Shown: positions 1 through 8,468, counted from the first letter of the stretch. The stretch is 64,000 nt of DNA from Paraburkholderia sp. Tr-20389 (GCF_017104565.1 NZ_JAAGPD010000025.1:62001-126000), one strand, 5' to 3'. Notes: generated from the letters alone by a model not told the origin. Made by a program: numbers and translations.

Positions 1-1
1 G

Positions 2-976
2 CGGCTCTACCGCTTGCAGATAGAGAGTACGTGGGGCATCTTTTCGGACGTTTTGCCGGCCTATGAGGATTCGTTGGGCGACGCCGGCTTGCGCCGGTAT
101 CGTGAACTGGTCTGCAATGACTGGGATACCCTCCCGGCGCTAGGCCCGGGAGAGCGTCCATTCGACAGGCGGCGCACGCGTATTTGGAACGCGATGAGCG
201 CACTCGCCGAACAGGACGGGGACGTCGACGCGCTCATTCGCATCGAGGCCAAAGATTTGACGAGCGAGTATCGGTTCGAGCAGGTCGCGCAGCTATGCAG
301 GCAGCACGGCCGCGAGGAGGAAGCCCTGGCATGGGCGGAGAGGGGTTTAAAGGAATCGCGAGCAAAAACCCACGACGCTTCCCTGCTCGATTTGTGCGTC
401 GACCTATGTTTGAAGCTCGGAAAGCTCGACAAGGCAGATGGCTACGCATGGCGCCGTTTTGAGCAGCGTCCGGCGGCCAATGCTCTACCGGCACTGCTGA
501 AGGCCGCTTCGGCAACCAAACGGCGCGACCAAACGCGGGAACGAGCGCTCGCACACATGTGGGCCATCGTCGAGCGCGAGGAGTCGAAGCCAGGTCGAGG
601 AAGCGACTCCGCATGGCATGTGCCGATGCGTACCGAAATCGTCAGGGTCCACCTCGCCGAACACGAAGACGAGACTGCCTGGCAGGTGTTCACCGGCGGC
701 CCCACCGTGACGGCATTGTGTGCGGAAATGGCTGCCGTTCGCGGCCGTACCCATCCGCGCGATGCCCTCGCGATCTATGCGCGACTGTTGCCCGCCGCGG
801 TGACGCTGGGTTCGTCCGGCGCGAAATATGAAGATGCAGCGAAAATCGTGCGGGCCATCGGCGAACTGCGACTGCGACTCGGCGAACGCGAGCAGTTTGC
901 CGTCGAACTCGATAAAATTCGCGTGGAGTATCGAGCGAAGCGCAATTTCATCAAGCTGCTCGCCGACCTGCGTTGA
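2..976 (+). CDS. C-terminal part of a SWIM-zinc-finger/DUF6880-like protein (5' end outside window)
   Basis: The frame is open from base 2, so about 324 residues are the C-terminal part of a longer protein; the TTG at 14 is only the first possible start codon inside the window. The visible part is alpha-helical with repeated TPR-like pairs (for example AWAERGLKES near the first third, and DALAIYARLL near the end) and finishes with the basic tail RNFIKLLADLR. This arrangement recalls the C-terminal half of SWIM zinc-finger proteins annotated as DUF6880, whose N-terminal zinc finger would lie upstream of the window. No catalytic motif is visible, so its function is unknown. The AraC gene follows 49 bp downstream on the same strand. 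Confidence 0.6.
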   Translation, partial: RLYRLQIESTWGIFSDVLPAYEDSLGDAGLRRYRELVCNDWDTLPALGPGERPFDRRRTRIWNAMSALAEQDGDVDALIRIEAKDLTSEYRFEQVAQLCRQHGREEEALAWAERGLKESRAKTHDASLLDLCVDLCLKLGKLDKADGYAWRRFEQRPAANALPALLKAASATKRRDQTRERALAHMWAIVEREESKPGRGSDSAWHVPMRTEIVRVHLAEHEDETAWQVFTGGPTVTALCAEMAAVRGRTHPRDALAIYARLLPAAVTLGSSGAKYEDAAKIVRAIGELRLRLGEREQFAVELDKIRVEYRAKRNFIKLLADLR

Positions 977-1025
977 CATAACAAGCATTCACCGCCTCGA
1001 TTCAGGCACGCAATCGACCATCGCC

Positions 1026-2039
1026 ATGCAAGCGCCCAGCGCAACCGTCCCGATTTCGCTCGTCAACGGCTTCCTTGCCGCCGCCGGTGCGCAACCCGAC
1101 GTCACGCAGCGCTATCTGGAGCGGGCGGGGATCACGCCCGAACTGCTTCGTGCATCCGGGGCGCGCGTGACGGAAGAACAGTTTTCCACGCTCTATCGCA
1201 CGCTGGCCATTGAACTCGATGACGAAATGCCCGGCATCTTCAGCCGGCCGCTACGCAGCGGCACGCTGAAATTTCTCTGTCTCAGCTTACTGGACGCACG
1301 CAACCTGGAGACGGCGCTGCATCGCTTCGGCCAGTTCATTCACCTCGTGCTCGACGACTTTCGTTTCGAGTCGCGTCGCGACGAGCTGATGGCGCAGGTC
1401 GAGCTGCGTCCGAATCCCGCATTCGGAGGCATCAGGCCGCTCGGTCAGGAGTTGATGCTGAAACTCGCGCACGGCGTGTCTTCATGGCTGATCGGCCAGA
1501 AAATTCCGCTGTTGCAGGTGGATTTCGCGTTCCCGCAACCGCCGCATGCATTCGATCACCGCTACTTCTTCTCAGGGCCGGTGCGTTTCGGCTGCGACGC
1601 CACGCTGATGCGGTTCAGCGCCGCGTTTCTGGACATGCCGATCCGGCAGAGCAAGCGCAACCTGCACAAGTTTCTCGCCCGTTCGCCGGGCGAGTGGATT
1701 TTCGAGTCGTTCAGCGAACAGCGGGTCAGTCATCGCGTCCGGCAATACCTCGCGGGCGAGTTGCCCGACCTGCCGACCATCGACGCGGCCGCAAAGAGCC
1801 TGCATTGCTCGGTGCGCACGCTGTGCAGGCGGCTGTCGTCGGAAGAAACGACGTTCCAGCTGCTCAAAGACGAACTGCGGCGCGACGTCGCGATCCAGCG
1901 TCTGACGGACACGCAGGACGCGATCGCCATCATCGCCGGCGATATCGGATTCGACGATCCGAGCGCGTTCCATCGGGCGTTCCGCCACTGGACGGGCAGC
2001 ACGCCCGGCACCTATCGGCGGCCCGTTCAGGCGGGGTAA
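1026..2039 (+). CDS. AraC-family transcriptional regulator with arabinose-binding-like N-terminal domain
   Basis: The 337-residue protein has the two-domain layout of AraC regulators of the PF12625 type. Residues 1-200 form the ligand-binding-like domain and the last ~100 form a double helix-turn-helix: SVRTLCRRL at about residue 264 is the first recognition helix, and AGDIGFDDPSAFHRAF at about 304 is the conserved second helix. The ATG at 1026 was chosen because the family usually starts shortly before the ISLVNGFL-type segment; a longer frame back to 828 only overlaps the preceding gene. It lies upstream of and co-directional with the acyl-CoA dehydrogenase gene (197 bp gap), and AraC proteins of this class often control adjacent acyl-CoA catabolic genes, so that gene is the probable target. 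The effector is unknown. Confidence 0.85.
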   Translation: MQAPSATVPISLVNGFLAAAGAQPDVTQRYLERAGITPELLRASGARVTEEQFSTLYRTLAIELDDEMPGIFSRPLRSGTLKFLCLSLLDARNLETALHRFGQFIHLVLDDFRFESRRDELMAQVELRPNPAFGGIRPLGQELMLKLAHGVSSWLIGQKIPLLQVDFAFPQPPHAFDHRYFFSGPVRFGCDATLMRFSAAFLDMPIRQSKRNLHKFLARSPGEWIFESFSEQRVSHRVRQYLAGELPDLPTIDAAAKSLHCSVRTLCRRLSSEETTFQLLKDELRRDVAIQRLTDTQDAIAIIAGDIGFDDPSAFHRAFRHWTGSTPGTYRRPVQAG

Positions 2040-2235
2040 ACCCCCGGGTGGCCCCCAGGGTGGGGTGGGCCGTCCCCCCCGTCGAAATGGCCAGATTTGT
2101 CAGTACGTGGGCAGGTTTGGACAGTCCAATAATGAGATAAGCCGGTACGATCGTCAGGCAGGTCACCGCTCGGTCTCTCTTCTTTTTCGGGCGTCGTGGC
2201 ATTGATCCATTGAACGCCTGATTGGAAGAATCACC

Positions 2236-4026
2236 ATGAGTTACATCGCCCCCGTCAAAGACATGCTGTTCGTGCTCGAGGAATTGAGCGGTATCGACGA
2301 GATTGCGCAGTTGCCCGGCTTCGAGGAAGCGGGTCTGGAAACGGCACAAGCCGTGCTCGAAGAATCGTCGAAGCTGTGCGGTGAAGTGCTGGCGCCGCTG
2401 AACGTCGAAGGCGACCGGAATCCGAGCACGTGGAAAGACGGCAAGGTCACGGCGAGCCCCGGTTTCGCCGACGCCTTCCGCCAGTTTTCCGCGGGCGGCT
2501 GGCAGGGCGTGCAGCATCCGGTCGAATACGAAGGCCAGGGCCTGCCGAAGCTGATCGCGACGGCGTGCATCGAAATGCTCAATGCGTCGAACCTGGCGTT
2601 CGCGCTGTGTCCTCTGCTGACGGACGGTGCCATCGAGGCGCTGCTCACCGCAGGTAGCGAAGAACTGAAGCAGACCTACGTGCCGCGCCTGATTTCGGGC
2701 GAATGGACGGGCACGATGAACCTCACCGAGCCGCAAGCCGGCTCCGATCTCGCGCTGGTGCGCACGCGCGCCGAGCCGCAGGGCGATGGTTCGTACAAGA
2801 TCTTCGGCACGAAGATCTTCATCACGTGGGGCGAGCACGACATGGCGGACAACATCGTCCATCTGGTGCTGGCGCGCACGCCGGATGCGCCGGAAGGCGT
2901 GAAGGGGATCTCGCTGTTCGTCGTGCCCAAGTTCCTCGTGAATGAAGACGGCTCGCTGGGCGAACGCAACGACGTGCACTGCGTGTCGATCGAACACAAG
3001 CTCGGCATCAAGGCGAGCCCGACGGCCGTTCTCCAGTTCGGCGACCACGGTGGCGCGATCGGTCAGCTGGTCGGCGAGGAGAATCGCGGCCTCGAATACA
3101 TGTTCATCATGATGAACGCGGCGCGCTTCGCGGTCGGCATGCAGGGCGTGGCGATTTCGGACCGCGCGTACCAGAAGGCGGTCGCGTACGCGAAAGAGCG
3201 CGTGCAGAGCCGTCCCGTCGATGGCTCGGCGAAGCAGGCGGTATCGATCATTCATCACCCGGACGTGCGTCGCATGCTGTCGACGATGCGTGCGCTCACG
3301 GAAGGCTCGCGCGCACTCGCGTATGTCGCCGCAGCGCATTGCGACATCGCGCACCATCACGCCGACGAAGCCAAACGCGCCGAGCATCTGGCGATCTACG
3401 AATACCTGGTGCCGATCGTGAAGGGCTGGAGCACGGAGCTGTCCATCGACGTGACGAGCCTGGGCGTGCAGGTGCACGGCGGCATGGGCTTCATCGAGGA
3501 AACGGGCGCGGCGCAGTACTACCGCGACGCCCGCATCCTGCCGATCTACGAAGGCACGACGGCGATCCAGGCGAACGATCTGGTCGGCCGCAAGACGTTG
3601 CGCGACGGCGGCGCGGTCGCGAAGGCGCTGCTCGCGGAGATCGCGCAGACGGTCGAAGCGCTGAAGCAGCAGAAAGGCGCGGCCTTCGCGTCGATGCAGA
3701 AGCATCTGTCGCGTGGCCACGATGCGTTGCAATCGACGGTGGCGTTCGTCGTCGCGAATGCGAAGAGCGATCCGAACGCGGTGTTTGCGGGCAGCGTGGC
3801 GTATCTGAAGCTCGCGGGGATCGTGCTGGGCGGCTGGCAGATGGCGCGCGCGATGCTCGCCGCGCAGGCAAAGCTCGATAACGATCCGTCGTTCTACGGC
3901 GCAAAGCTCGCGACGGCGCAGTTCTTTGCGGAACACGTGCTGCCGCAGGCGGTGGCGCTGGAGGCGTCGATTGTGAGCACGAAGGGCAGTGAAGGCGTGC
4001 TGGCGCTGAACGAAGACCAGTTCTAA
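2236..4026 (+). CDS. Acyl-CoA dehydrogenase, DmdC/FadE5-like long form
   Basis: This is a 596-residue flavoenzyme that should oxidise an acyl-CoA to the enoyl-CoA and pass electrons to ETF in the cytoplasm. It is longer than ordinary ~380-residue acyl-CoA dehydrogenases. It has an N-terminal extension (residues 1-80), then the central FAD/acyl-CoA domains (MNLTEPQAGSD near 156 is the FAD-contacting signature), and a C-terminal helical domain typical of DmdC-type enzymes. The catalytic-base region YEGTTAIQANDL places Glu439 as the likely general base. A strong ribosome site is not obvious, but MSYIAPVKDM is the usual family start. DmdC acts on 3-methylmercaptopropionyl-CoA; related enzymes take straight-chain acyl-CoAs, so the substrate remains open. 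A strong hairpin follows at 4050-4079. Confidence 0.9.
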   Translation: MSYIAPVKDMLFVLEELSGIDEIAQLPGFEEAGLETAQAVLEESSKLCGEVLAPLNVEGDRNPSTWKDGKVTASPGFADAFRQFSAGGWQGVQHPVEYEGQGLPKLIATACIEMLNASNLAFALCPLLTDGAIEALLTAGSEELKQTYVPRLISGEWTGTMNLTEPQAGSDLALVRTRAEPQGDGSYKIFGTKIFITWGEHDMADNIVHLVLARTPDAPEGVKGISLFVVPKFLVNEDGSLGERNDVHCVSIEHKLGIKASPTAVLQFGDHGGAIGQLVGEENRGLEYMFIMMNAARFAVGMQGVAISDRAYQKAVAYAKERVQSRPVDGSAKQAVSIIHHPDVRRMLSTMRALTEGSRALAYVAAAHCDIAHHHADEAKRAEHLAIYEYLVPIVKGWSTELSIDVTSLGVQVHGGMGFIEETGAAQYYRDARILPIYEGTTAIQANDLVGRKTLRDGGAVAKALLAEIAQTVEALKQQKGAAFASMQKHLSRGHDALQSTVAFVVANAKSDPNAVFAGSVAYLKLAGIVLGGWQMARAMLAAQAKLDNDPSFYGAKLATAQFFAEHVLPQAVALEASIVSTKGSEGVLALNEDQF

Positions 4027-4049
4027 AAGCGGTTTCCCTTCCTTCCAGC

Positions 4050-4079
4050 AGCGGGCTTCGACCGAACACGAAGCCCGCT
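4050..4079 (+). terminator. Hairpin terminator after acyl-CoA dehydrogenase
   Basis: An 11-bp perfect inverted repeat (AGCGGGCTTCG / CGAAGCCCGCT) with an 8-nt loop lies 24 bp after the stop codon. The downstream sequence is only moderately T-rich, so it may also be an mRNA 3'-end stabiliser. Confidence 0.7.
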
Positions 4080-4138
4080 CGCTTCAAATCTTCCTGCACG
4101 ACGACGGTCACGCCGTCGAAGCTCAAGAGAGCGCGCGC

Positions 4139-4465
4139 TCACTCCACCTTCGCGCTCAACCCCTTCAAGCCTTTGATCACGACAAGCAACGCGCGGCCGT
4201 GCTCTTCCGAGCCGTCCCACGCGTCGACGATCGCGTTGCGCAGCAGTTCGTTATAGCCCCCCGCACGTCCGACGTGCCGCGCTTCCATTCCGTAGAAACT
4301 GCATAGCTTATTGAATGACGCGCTGCGGCGTACGCGGCGCCCTTTCGACAGCCGAAGCCTCGATACGGTCGGCTGGCTCACCCCCGAAAGCCTTGCAATT
4401 TCACTGGACGAGCGTGTGTCCGCCATTAACCGGCGCAACAGATCCTGCACGGGAAATTCGCTCAT
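4139..4465 (-). CDS. Small helix-turn-helix (XRE-like) protein
   Basis: The 108-residue protein has one clear helix-turn-helix: SSEIARLSGVSQPTVSRL at residues 20-37 reads as scaffold helix, turn and recognition helix, as in XRE/LacI-like DNA-binding folds. The remainder has no recognised domain. The ATG at 4465 is preferred over the one at 4486 because a perfect -10 box sits at 4495-4500, which would make 4486 leaderless, while 4465 has GGAAG upstream. It is divergent from the unknown 273-residue gene at 4577, so it may regulate that gene and itself. It could be an orphan regulator or one half of an uncharacterised pair. Confidence 0.7.
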   Translation of the reverse strand: MSEFPVQDLLRRLMADTRSSSEIARLSGVSQPTVSRLRLSKGRRVRRSASFNKLCSFYGMEARHVGRAGGYNELLRNAIVDAWDGSEEHGRALLVVIKGLKGLSAKVE

Positions 4466-4494
4466 CGGGGCTTCCATTCCATGCATTATATCTA

Positions 4495-4523
4495 TACATT
4501 AACGCTTGTTGAATGGCTGTCGC
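4495..4523 (-). promoter_or_regulatory. Candidate sigma-70 promoter for the HTH gene
   Basis: On the minus strand there is an exact TATAAT -10 box at 4495-4500 and a GCGACA hexamer at 4518-4523 (four of six matches to TTGACA) with 17-bp spacing. Start of transcription would be near 4488. The site is in the divergent region shared with the gene at 4577. Confidence 0.5.
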
Positions 4524-4576
4524 CTATTGCCGATGGCTCGCCGGATTGCGAGTCGAAGGCCGTCCCGAGGAAGTTG

Positions 4577-5398
4577 ATGACACTGAAGCACCTACCGCCC
4601 ACGTTCTGCTGGATCAAGACAGGCACCGAGTCCGGCGAGGAACTCCCCACCATCGTTCTCCAGAAAGAATGGGAGCGGAGGCTGGGCGGCGGGCGCTTTT
4701 TGTGGGGCGTGGGTCAGCCGCTCGGGAATAGCGCGCAGGTCGCGGCGCACCGCACGGGTTCGCTGCTCGCGCTGTTTTCGCCGGCGGCCAGCAAGCCCCG
4801 TCCCAGCGGACGCAAGCGTGAAGACATGGTGTTGTGGAACGCGTGGATCGACAGCGCGGGCCAGGTGCGGCAGCTTCCGCCGCATGCGTTCATCGTCAGC
4901 CGCTCTGTGTTGCCATCGGGGCGTAAGAGGGAGCAGCACTACGCACTGGTGTGCTCGTCACCCACGGAATTGAGCATGGGCACGCGGTTGTACGTCCATC
5001 CGGAGCATCTGCGCAGCGTCAGTACGGGCAAGCCGCTCGGTGCCGCGCAAGCGGCGGCTGTGGTCGATTGCATCGCGCGTGCGGGTGAGCTGAGCGGCAA
5101 GCGTTATCCCGTTGCGCTATCGGTCGAACTGGAGGCGCCGTACGTGGTGCGCCTCGCGCAGCCCTGCGTGCTCAAGGCGCGTGACTTCGCCGATGTCAAC
5201 AAGGCCACGCGCGACGGAGACTTCGCCGCTTTCATCGAACTGGTCGGACGTTTGCGCACCCGCCCACCGCAAGAGCGTGTGCGCGGCTTCACGCGCGACC
5301 TCTTCGAGATGCCGCCCGTCGAAGCAATGGCCGCATTCAATGCGGCACACGCGCAAGCAGGCTTTCCGGAGAATACGGCCCGGGTCGCGAGCGCATAA
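4577..5398 (+). CDS. Uncharacterised 273-residue protein
   Basis: I do not recognise this protein. The ATG at 4577 follows GAGGAAG and gives MTLKHLPPTFCWIKTGTESG; the same frame extends back to 4481 but that would run into the divergent promoter of the HTH gene. The protein looks soluble, with no signal peptide or membrane segment. It has two short Ser-Gly-Arg-Lys-Arg-Glu repeats (PSGRKRED near residue 76 and PSGRKREQ near 115) and a Pro-Arg-rich segment near 240. Being divergent from a small HTH gene, the two may form a regulator-target unit. Base composition matches the neighbours, so there is no sign of recent transfer. Confidence 0.65.
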   Translation: MTLKHLPPTFCWIKTGTESGEELPTIVLQKEWERRLGGGRFLWGVGQPLGNSAQVAAHRTGSLLALFSPAASKPRPSGRKREDMVLWNAWIDSAGQVRQLPPHAFIVSRSVLPSGRKREQHYALVCSSPTELSMGTRLYVHPEHLRSVSTGKPLGAAQAAAVVDCIARAGELSGKRYPVALSVELEAPYVVRLAQPCVLKARDFADVNKATRDGDFAAFIELVGRLRTRPPQERVRGFTRDLFEMPPVEAMAAFNAAHAQAGFPENTARVASA

Positions 5399-5614
5399 AA
5401 CCTGGGAACACTGACTATGCGGGTTCACGCATAAAAAATGTGCGTGTTTGTTGTCATCCAGACCTGGCGTTTGGCTGCGAGCGGAGAGAAAATCGATAGC
5501 GCATCGCAGCGAATCCGTTTCGCACGTTTGGCCTGATCAAAGTCATTGGCGCGCAGACAGCAGCCGGCGCGCAATCCACGCTCTCGCAACCTGAAACCAG
5601 ATGGAGGAATGCCT

Positions 5615-5845
5615 ATGTCGGCAGTCATGCACTCGCGGCAGGCTGAGGCCGCGAAGCGTTTTGTCGAAGCGACGCGCAACGTCGATCAGGCGTTTCGCGC
5701 AGTGCGCCGCGATCCGGAAGAGGGTTCTGCTTCGGACGAACACGCGGCCGCCGTCGCACAACTGGACCGCGCGCTCGACGAACTCGCACGCGCCCAGGCA
5801 CTGTTCGACTCGGTGGTGCGGATCGACGCGCGGCGGCGCAATTGA
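5615..5845 (+). CDS. Small hypothetical helical protein (76 aa)
   Basis: The ATG at 5615 follows a good ribosome site (GGAGGA at 5603-5608), which favours MSAVMHSRQAEA over the longer frame from 5546. The product is predicted to be almost entirely helical and rich in Ala, Arg and Asp (AVAQLDRALDELARAQALF), so a small coiled-coil or helical-hairpin protein is likely. No family is recognised. It is followed 69 bp later by the H-NS-like gene on the same strand. Confidence 0.65.
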   Translation: MSAVMHSRQAEAAKRFVEATRNVDQAFRAVRRDPEEGSASDEHAAAVAQLDRALDELARAQALFDSVVRIDARRRN

Positions 5846-5914
5846 ATCCGTCGGTCATGGCTTCGCCCGTACGAATGGATTGCTGATCGCGTCACTCTTC
5901 GAATCGCACGAGCA

Positions 5915-6172
5915 ATGTCTACTTCAATCGCAAAACTCGATGGTCAGGCGCGGGAACGCCTGATCGCATGGATCCAGCACCGGATGGATGAATTCGGCAT
6001 CACGGTCGACGCGCTTCAGCGTTCGCTCGCCGAAGATGAGCAAAGCGCGCGCGCCATCCGCTATCAGGATGCAATGGGTCATGTCTGGGACGGACAGGGC
6101 GATTTGCCCGAATGGCTGCGCCGCGCAGTCGCGTCCGGCCAGAGCATCGACTTCTTCCGCTGCGAAGGCTAA
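5915..6172 (+). CDS. H-NS-like mini-protein (C-terminal H-NS fold), paralogue of 50076-50330
   Basis: The 85-residue protein ends in a module that matches the H-NS C-terminal pattern Y-x-D-x-x-G-x-x-W-x-G-x-G-x-x-P-x-W (YQDAMGHVWDGQGDLPEWL, residues 50-68). The N-terminal half (DGQARERLIAWIQHRMDEFG) is not the usual H-NS coiled-coil oligomerisation region but is closely matched in the second copy at 50076. In family members the minor-groove loop carries Arg (GRGRxP type); here it reads GQGDLP, so DNA binding may be weak or altered. No clear Shine-Dalgarno precedes the ATG. A role as a nucleoid-associated or xenogeneic-silencing modulator is an inference only. Confidence 0.65.
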   Translation: MSTSIAKLDGQARERLIAWIQHRMDEFGITVDALQRSLAEDEQSARAIRYQDAMGHVWDGQGDLPEWLRRAVASGQSIDFFRCEG

Positions 6173-6208
6173 AGACTGCCTGAGCACTCGCAGTGCGACA
6201 TCCGCTCG

Positions 6209-6952
6209 TTATGCTGCGTCGTCGTGACCCTCTTGCGGCACGACCTCCAGGCGGTAACCGACACCGTAAATCGAGCGGATCATGTCGTGATCCGGACGCA
6301 CGGTTTGCAGCTTGCGCCGCAAATTCTTCACATGCGAATCGACCGTGCGGTCCGCGACCACGCGGTGATCGTCATACAGTTGGCGCAGCAGATGGTCGCG
6401 CGAATAGATGCGGCCGGGCGTGGAGTGCAGCAGTGCCAGCAGCCGGATTTCGATCGGCGTGAGATTGAGATCCTTGCCGTCGAGCGACGCAACGTGGCGT
6501 TCGAGATCGATTGCCAGACCGCCCGCAACGGGCTCCGCGCCGGCGCGTGTCGCACCGGAGAGCGAATCGATGCGGCGCAGGATCGCCTTCACGCGCGCGA
6601 CCACTTCGCGCGGACTGAACGGCTTGCACACGTAGTCGTCGGCGCCGAGTTCGAGTCCGAGCAGCCGGTCGATTTCGTCGACGCGCGCCGTCAGGATGAT
6701 CACGGGCACATCGGAAAACGTACGCAGTTCGCGGCAGATTTCGAGTCCGCCGCGTCCCGGCAGCATCAGATCGAGCAGGATCAGCGAAGGTGGATTCGCG
6801 CGAACGGAGGCGATCACGTCGCGGCCGTCCTCGATCACCTGGGTGTTGAAGTTCTCGGCGCGCAGATAGTCGGTCAGCAACGCCGACAGCTTCGGCTCGT
6901 CTTCGACGATCAGCACCGAAGCGGGTGAATGGGCAAGTGAATGGTCAGTCAT
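6209..6952 (-). CDS. OmpR-family response regulator, BaeR-like
   Basis: The 247-residue protein has a complete receiver domain: acidic pair E17/D18, phospho-acceptor Asp61 in LILLDLMLPG, Thr88 and Lys110 (VCKPFSPRE). A winged-helix DNA-binding domain (residues ~145-240, ending in IRSIYGVGYRLE) follows. It is the partner of the histidine kinase gene just upstream: the ATG at 6952 overlaps the kinase stop codon by 8 bp, which implies translational coupling. BaeSR-type systems respond to envelope stress and control efflux and folding genes. Here the targets are unknown, although outer-membrane assembly genes lie a few kilobases away. The alternative start at 6964 adds only MKPK. Confidence 0.9.
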   Translation of the reverse strand: MTDHSLAHSPASVLIVEDEPKLSALLTDYLRAENFNTQVIEDGRDVIASVRANPPSLILLDLMLPGRGGLEICRELRTFSDVPVIILTARVDEIDRLLGLELGADDYVCKPFSPREVVARVKAILRRIDSLSGATRAGAEPVAGGLAIDLERHVASLDGKDLNLTPIEIRLLALLHSTPGRIYSRDHLLRQLYDDHRVVADRTVDSHVKNLRRKLQTVRPDHDMIRSIYGVGYRLEVVPQEGHDDAA

Positions 6953-8468
6953 CTTTGGCTTCAAACGTAGCGAACCGGACGGCGATCCACAGTCCTCCGA
7001 GCGGCGAGCGCAATGCGTCGATCGTGCCGCCGTGCTGGCTCACGATATGTTTGCACAACGCGAGCCCGAGGCCGGCGCCGCCGCTCTGACGGCTGCGCGA
7101 CGCATCGACGCGAAACAGCCGGTCGAACAGGTGCGGCAGCAAAGGCTCGGGCACGGCAGGGTGCGAATCCTGCACGTCGATGCGGATTTCACGCTCGTGC
7201 TGTGCGACGGCGACGCGAACCTTGCCGCTCTCATCGGTATAGCGCAGCGCGTTTTCGAGCAGGTTCTTCATCAATTGCGTCAAACGGTATGGGTCGCCGA
7301 GCATGATCACGCTCGCTTCGCCGATATCCGTTTCCAGCGCGATTTTCTTGTCGGCGAGACGGTCGCGGAACGATTCGGCGGCTGCCTCGACGATGGGCGC
7401 CACATCGAGTCGCACTTTCTCGAACGATAGTTCACCGATATCGGCCAGCGACAGTTCGTACAGGTCGTCGATCAACTGGCTCAGCAGCGCGACTTCCGCC
7501 TGCAGCGACGCGAGCGTCGTGCGGTCGGGTTTGCGCACGCCGTCTTCGATCGCTTCGAGTTCGCCGCGCAGCACGGCGAGCGGCGTGCGCAATTCGTGCG
7601 AAATATCCGCGATGAAGTTGCGGCGCGAGCGTTCCGCGTTGCCGAGCGAGATCGCGAGCCGGTTGAAGTCGGCGGCCAGTTCGTGCAGCTCGTCGCTGCC
7701 CGTGTCGGGCACGCGGATCGAATAGTCGCCGCTCGCAAGGCGATGCGTCGCGAGCACGAGGCGCCGCACGGGCGAGAGCAGCACGCGCGCGAGCACGACG
7801 GCAACGCACGCGGCCAGCAACGCGGCGAACCCGACGATGATCCACGTCGTGCGAACCTGCTGCGCCTGGAACTGCCGGTCGGCGGAACGAAACATCACTT
7901 CCGGTCCGGCGACGATCAACCAGCCGATCACCTTGCCGTCGACGGTCAGTTCCTCGCGCGGCGCATCGGGCGGAGGCGGCGGGCCCTTTTTCAGCACGCT
8001 TTGCATGTTCGTGTCGTAGACCCTGAACGGCGGATGACGCTCACGCTGCGCGCCCGGTCCGGATCTATCGTCCGGATTCGGCGGCGCGCCGGGATCGCCG
8101 GGCGGCGGCCCCGGATGCGCGGCGTTGCCGGCCGGCGCGTTGTAGGGCGGGGCGGTGTCGGGCGGCGGCGGGCCGTCGCCCGGCCCATTCATATCGGGCG
8201 GGCCCGGCGGCATGCCTGCCTCGGCCAGTTCCGGAATTTCCGCTGTCGCGGTGACGGGGTCTTTGGCGAAATCCCAGCTTCGATGCTTCGCCCACGCGGC
8301 TTCGAGCTTCTGCTTCAGCTGCGCGGAGTGCGACTGGGACTGGTGCTGCAGGTAGCCGAGGAAGCCCTGTTCGAAGCTCCAGCGAACGGCGAAGCCCATC
8401 GTGACGGCCACCAGAATGCAGGCCGCCGATATCGCGACGAAGAGCTTCGACGTGATGCCGACTCTCAT
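6945..8468 (-). CDS. Sensor histidine kinase, BaeS-like, with Pro/Gly-rich periplasmic domain
   Basis: This is a 507-residue inner-membrane kinase. TM1 is at residues 9-28, then a periplasmic segment runs to ~206, TM2 is at 208-230, HAMP about 231-285, HisKA with phospho-His291 (ISHELRTPL), and a C-terminal HATPase. The G2 box reads SGGAGLGLALCKHIV near residue 470. Residues ~85-170 are extremely rich in Pro, Gly and Asp (PPGPPDMNGPGDGPPPP and similar), which is unusual for a sensor domain and suggests a disordered linker between folded parts. The start MRVGITSKLF at 8468 is chosen over 8504 because it begins directly before the first membrane helix. It forms an operon with the downstream regulator. 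Confidence 0.9.
   Translation of the reverse strand: MRVGITSKLFVAISAACILVAVTMGFAVRWSFEQGFLGYLQHQSQSHSAQLKQKLEAAWAKHRSWDFAKDPVTATAEIPELAEAGMPPGPPDMNGPGDGPPPPDTAPPYNAPAGNAAHPGPPPGDPGAPPNPDDRSGPGAQRERHPPFRVYDTNMQSVLKKGPPPPPDAPREELTVDGKVIGWLIVAGPEVMFRSADRQFQAQQVRTTWIIVGFAALLAACVAVVLARVLLSPVRRLVLATHRLASGDYSIRVPDTGSDELHELAADFNRLAISLGNAERSRRNFIADISHELRTPLAVLRGELEAIEDGVRKPDRTTLASLQAEVALLSQLIDDLYELSLADIGELSFEKVRLDVAPIVEAAAESFRDRLADKKIALETDIGEASVIMLGDPYRLTQLMKNLLENALRYTDESGKVRVAVAQHEREIRIDVQDSHPAVPEPLLPHLFDRLFRVDASRSRQSGGAGLGLALCKHIVSQHGGTIDALRSPLGGLWIAVRFATFEAKDD

Noticed and set aside
1930-3936. 668-residue minus-strand frame opposite the acyl-CoA dehydrogenase
   Set aside because: It is antisense to a clear acyl-CoA dehydrogenase, is Arg/His-rich, has no family match and results from high GC codon bias.
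5413-5432. 12-nt sequence ACTATGCGGGTT shared with the RNA candidate at 49912
   Set aside because: A 12-nt match is expected by chance many times in a 64-kb window, so it is not taken as a shared motif.
5416-5432. Hairpin TATGCG / CGCATA after the unknown 273-residue gene
   Set aside because: The short 6-bp stem is followed by an A-run rather than a T-run on the plus strand, so it is not a terminator for that gene.
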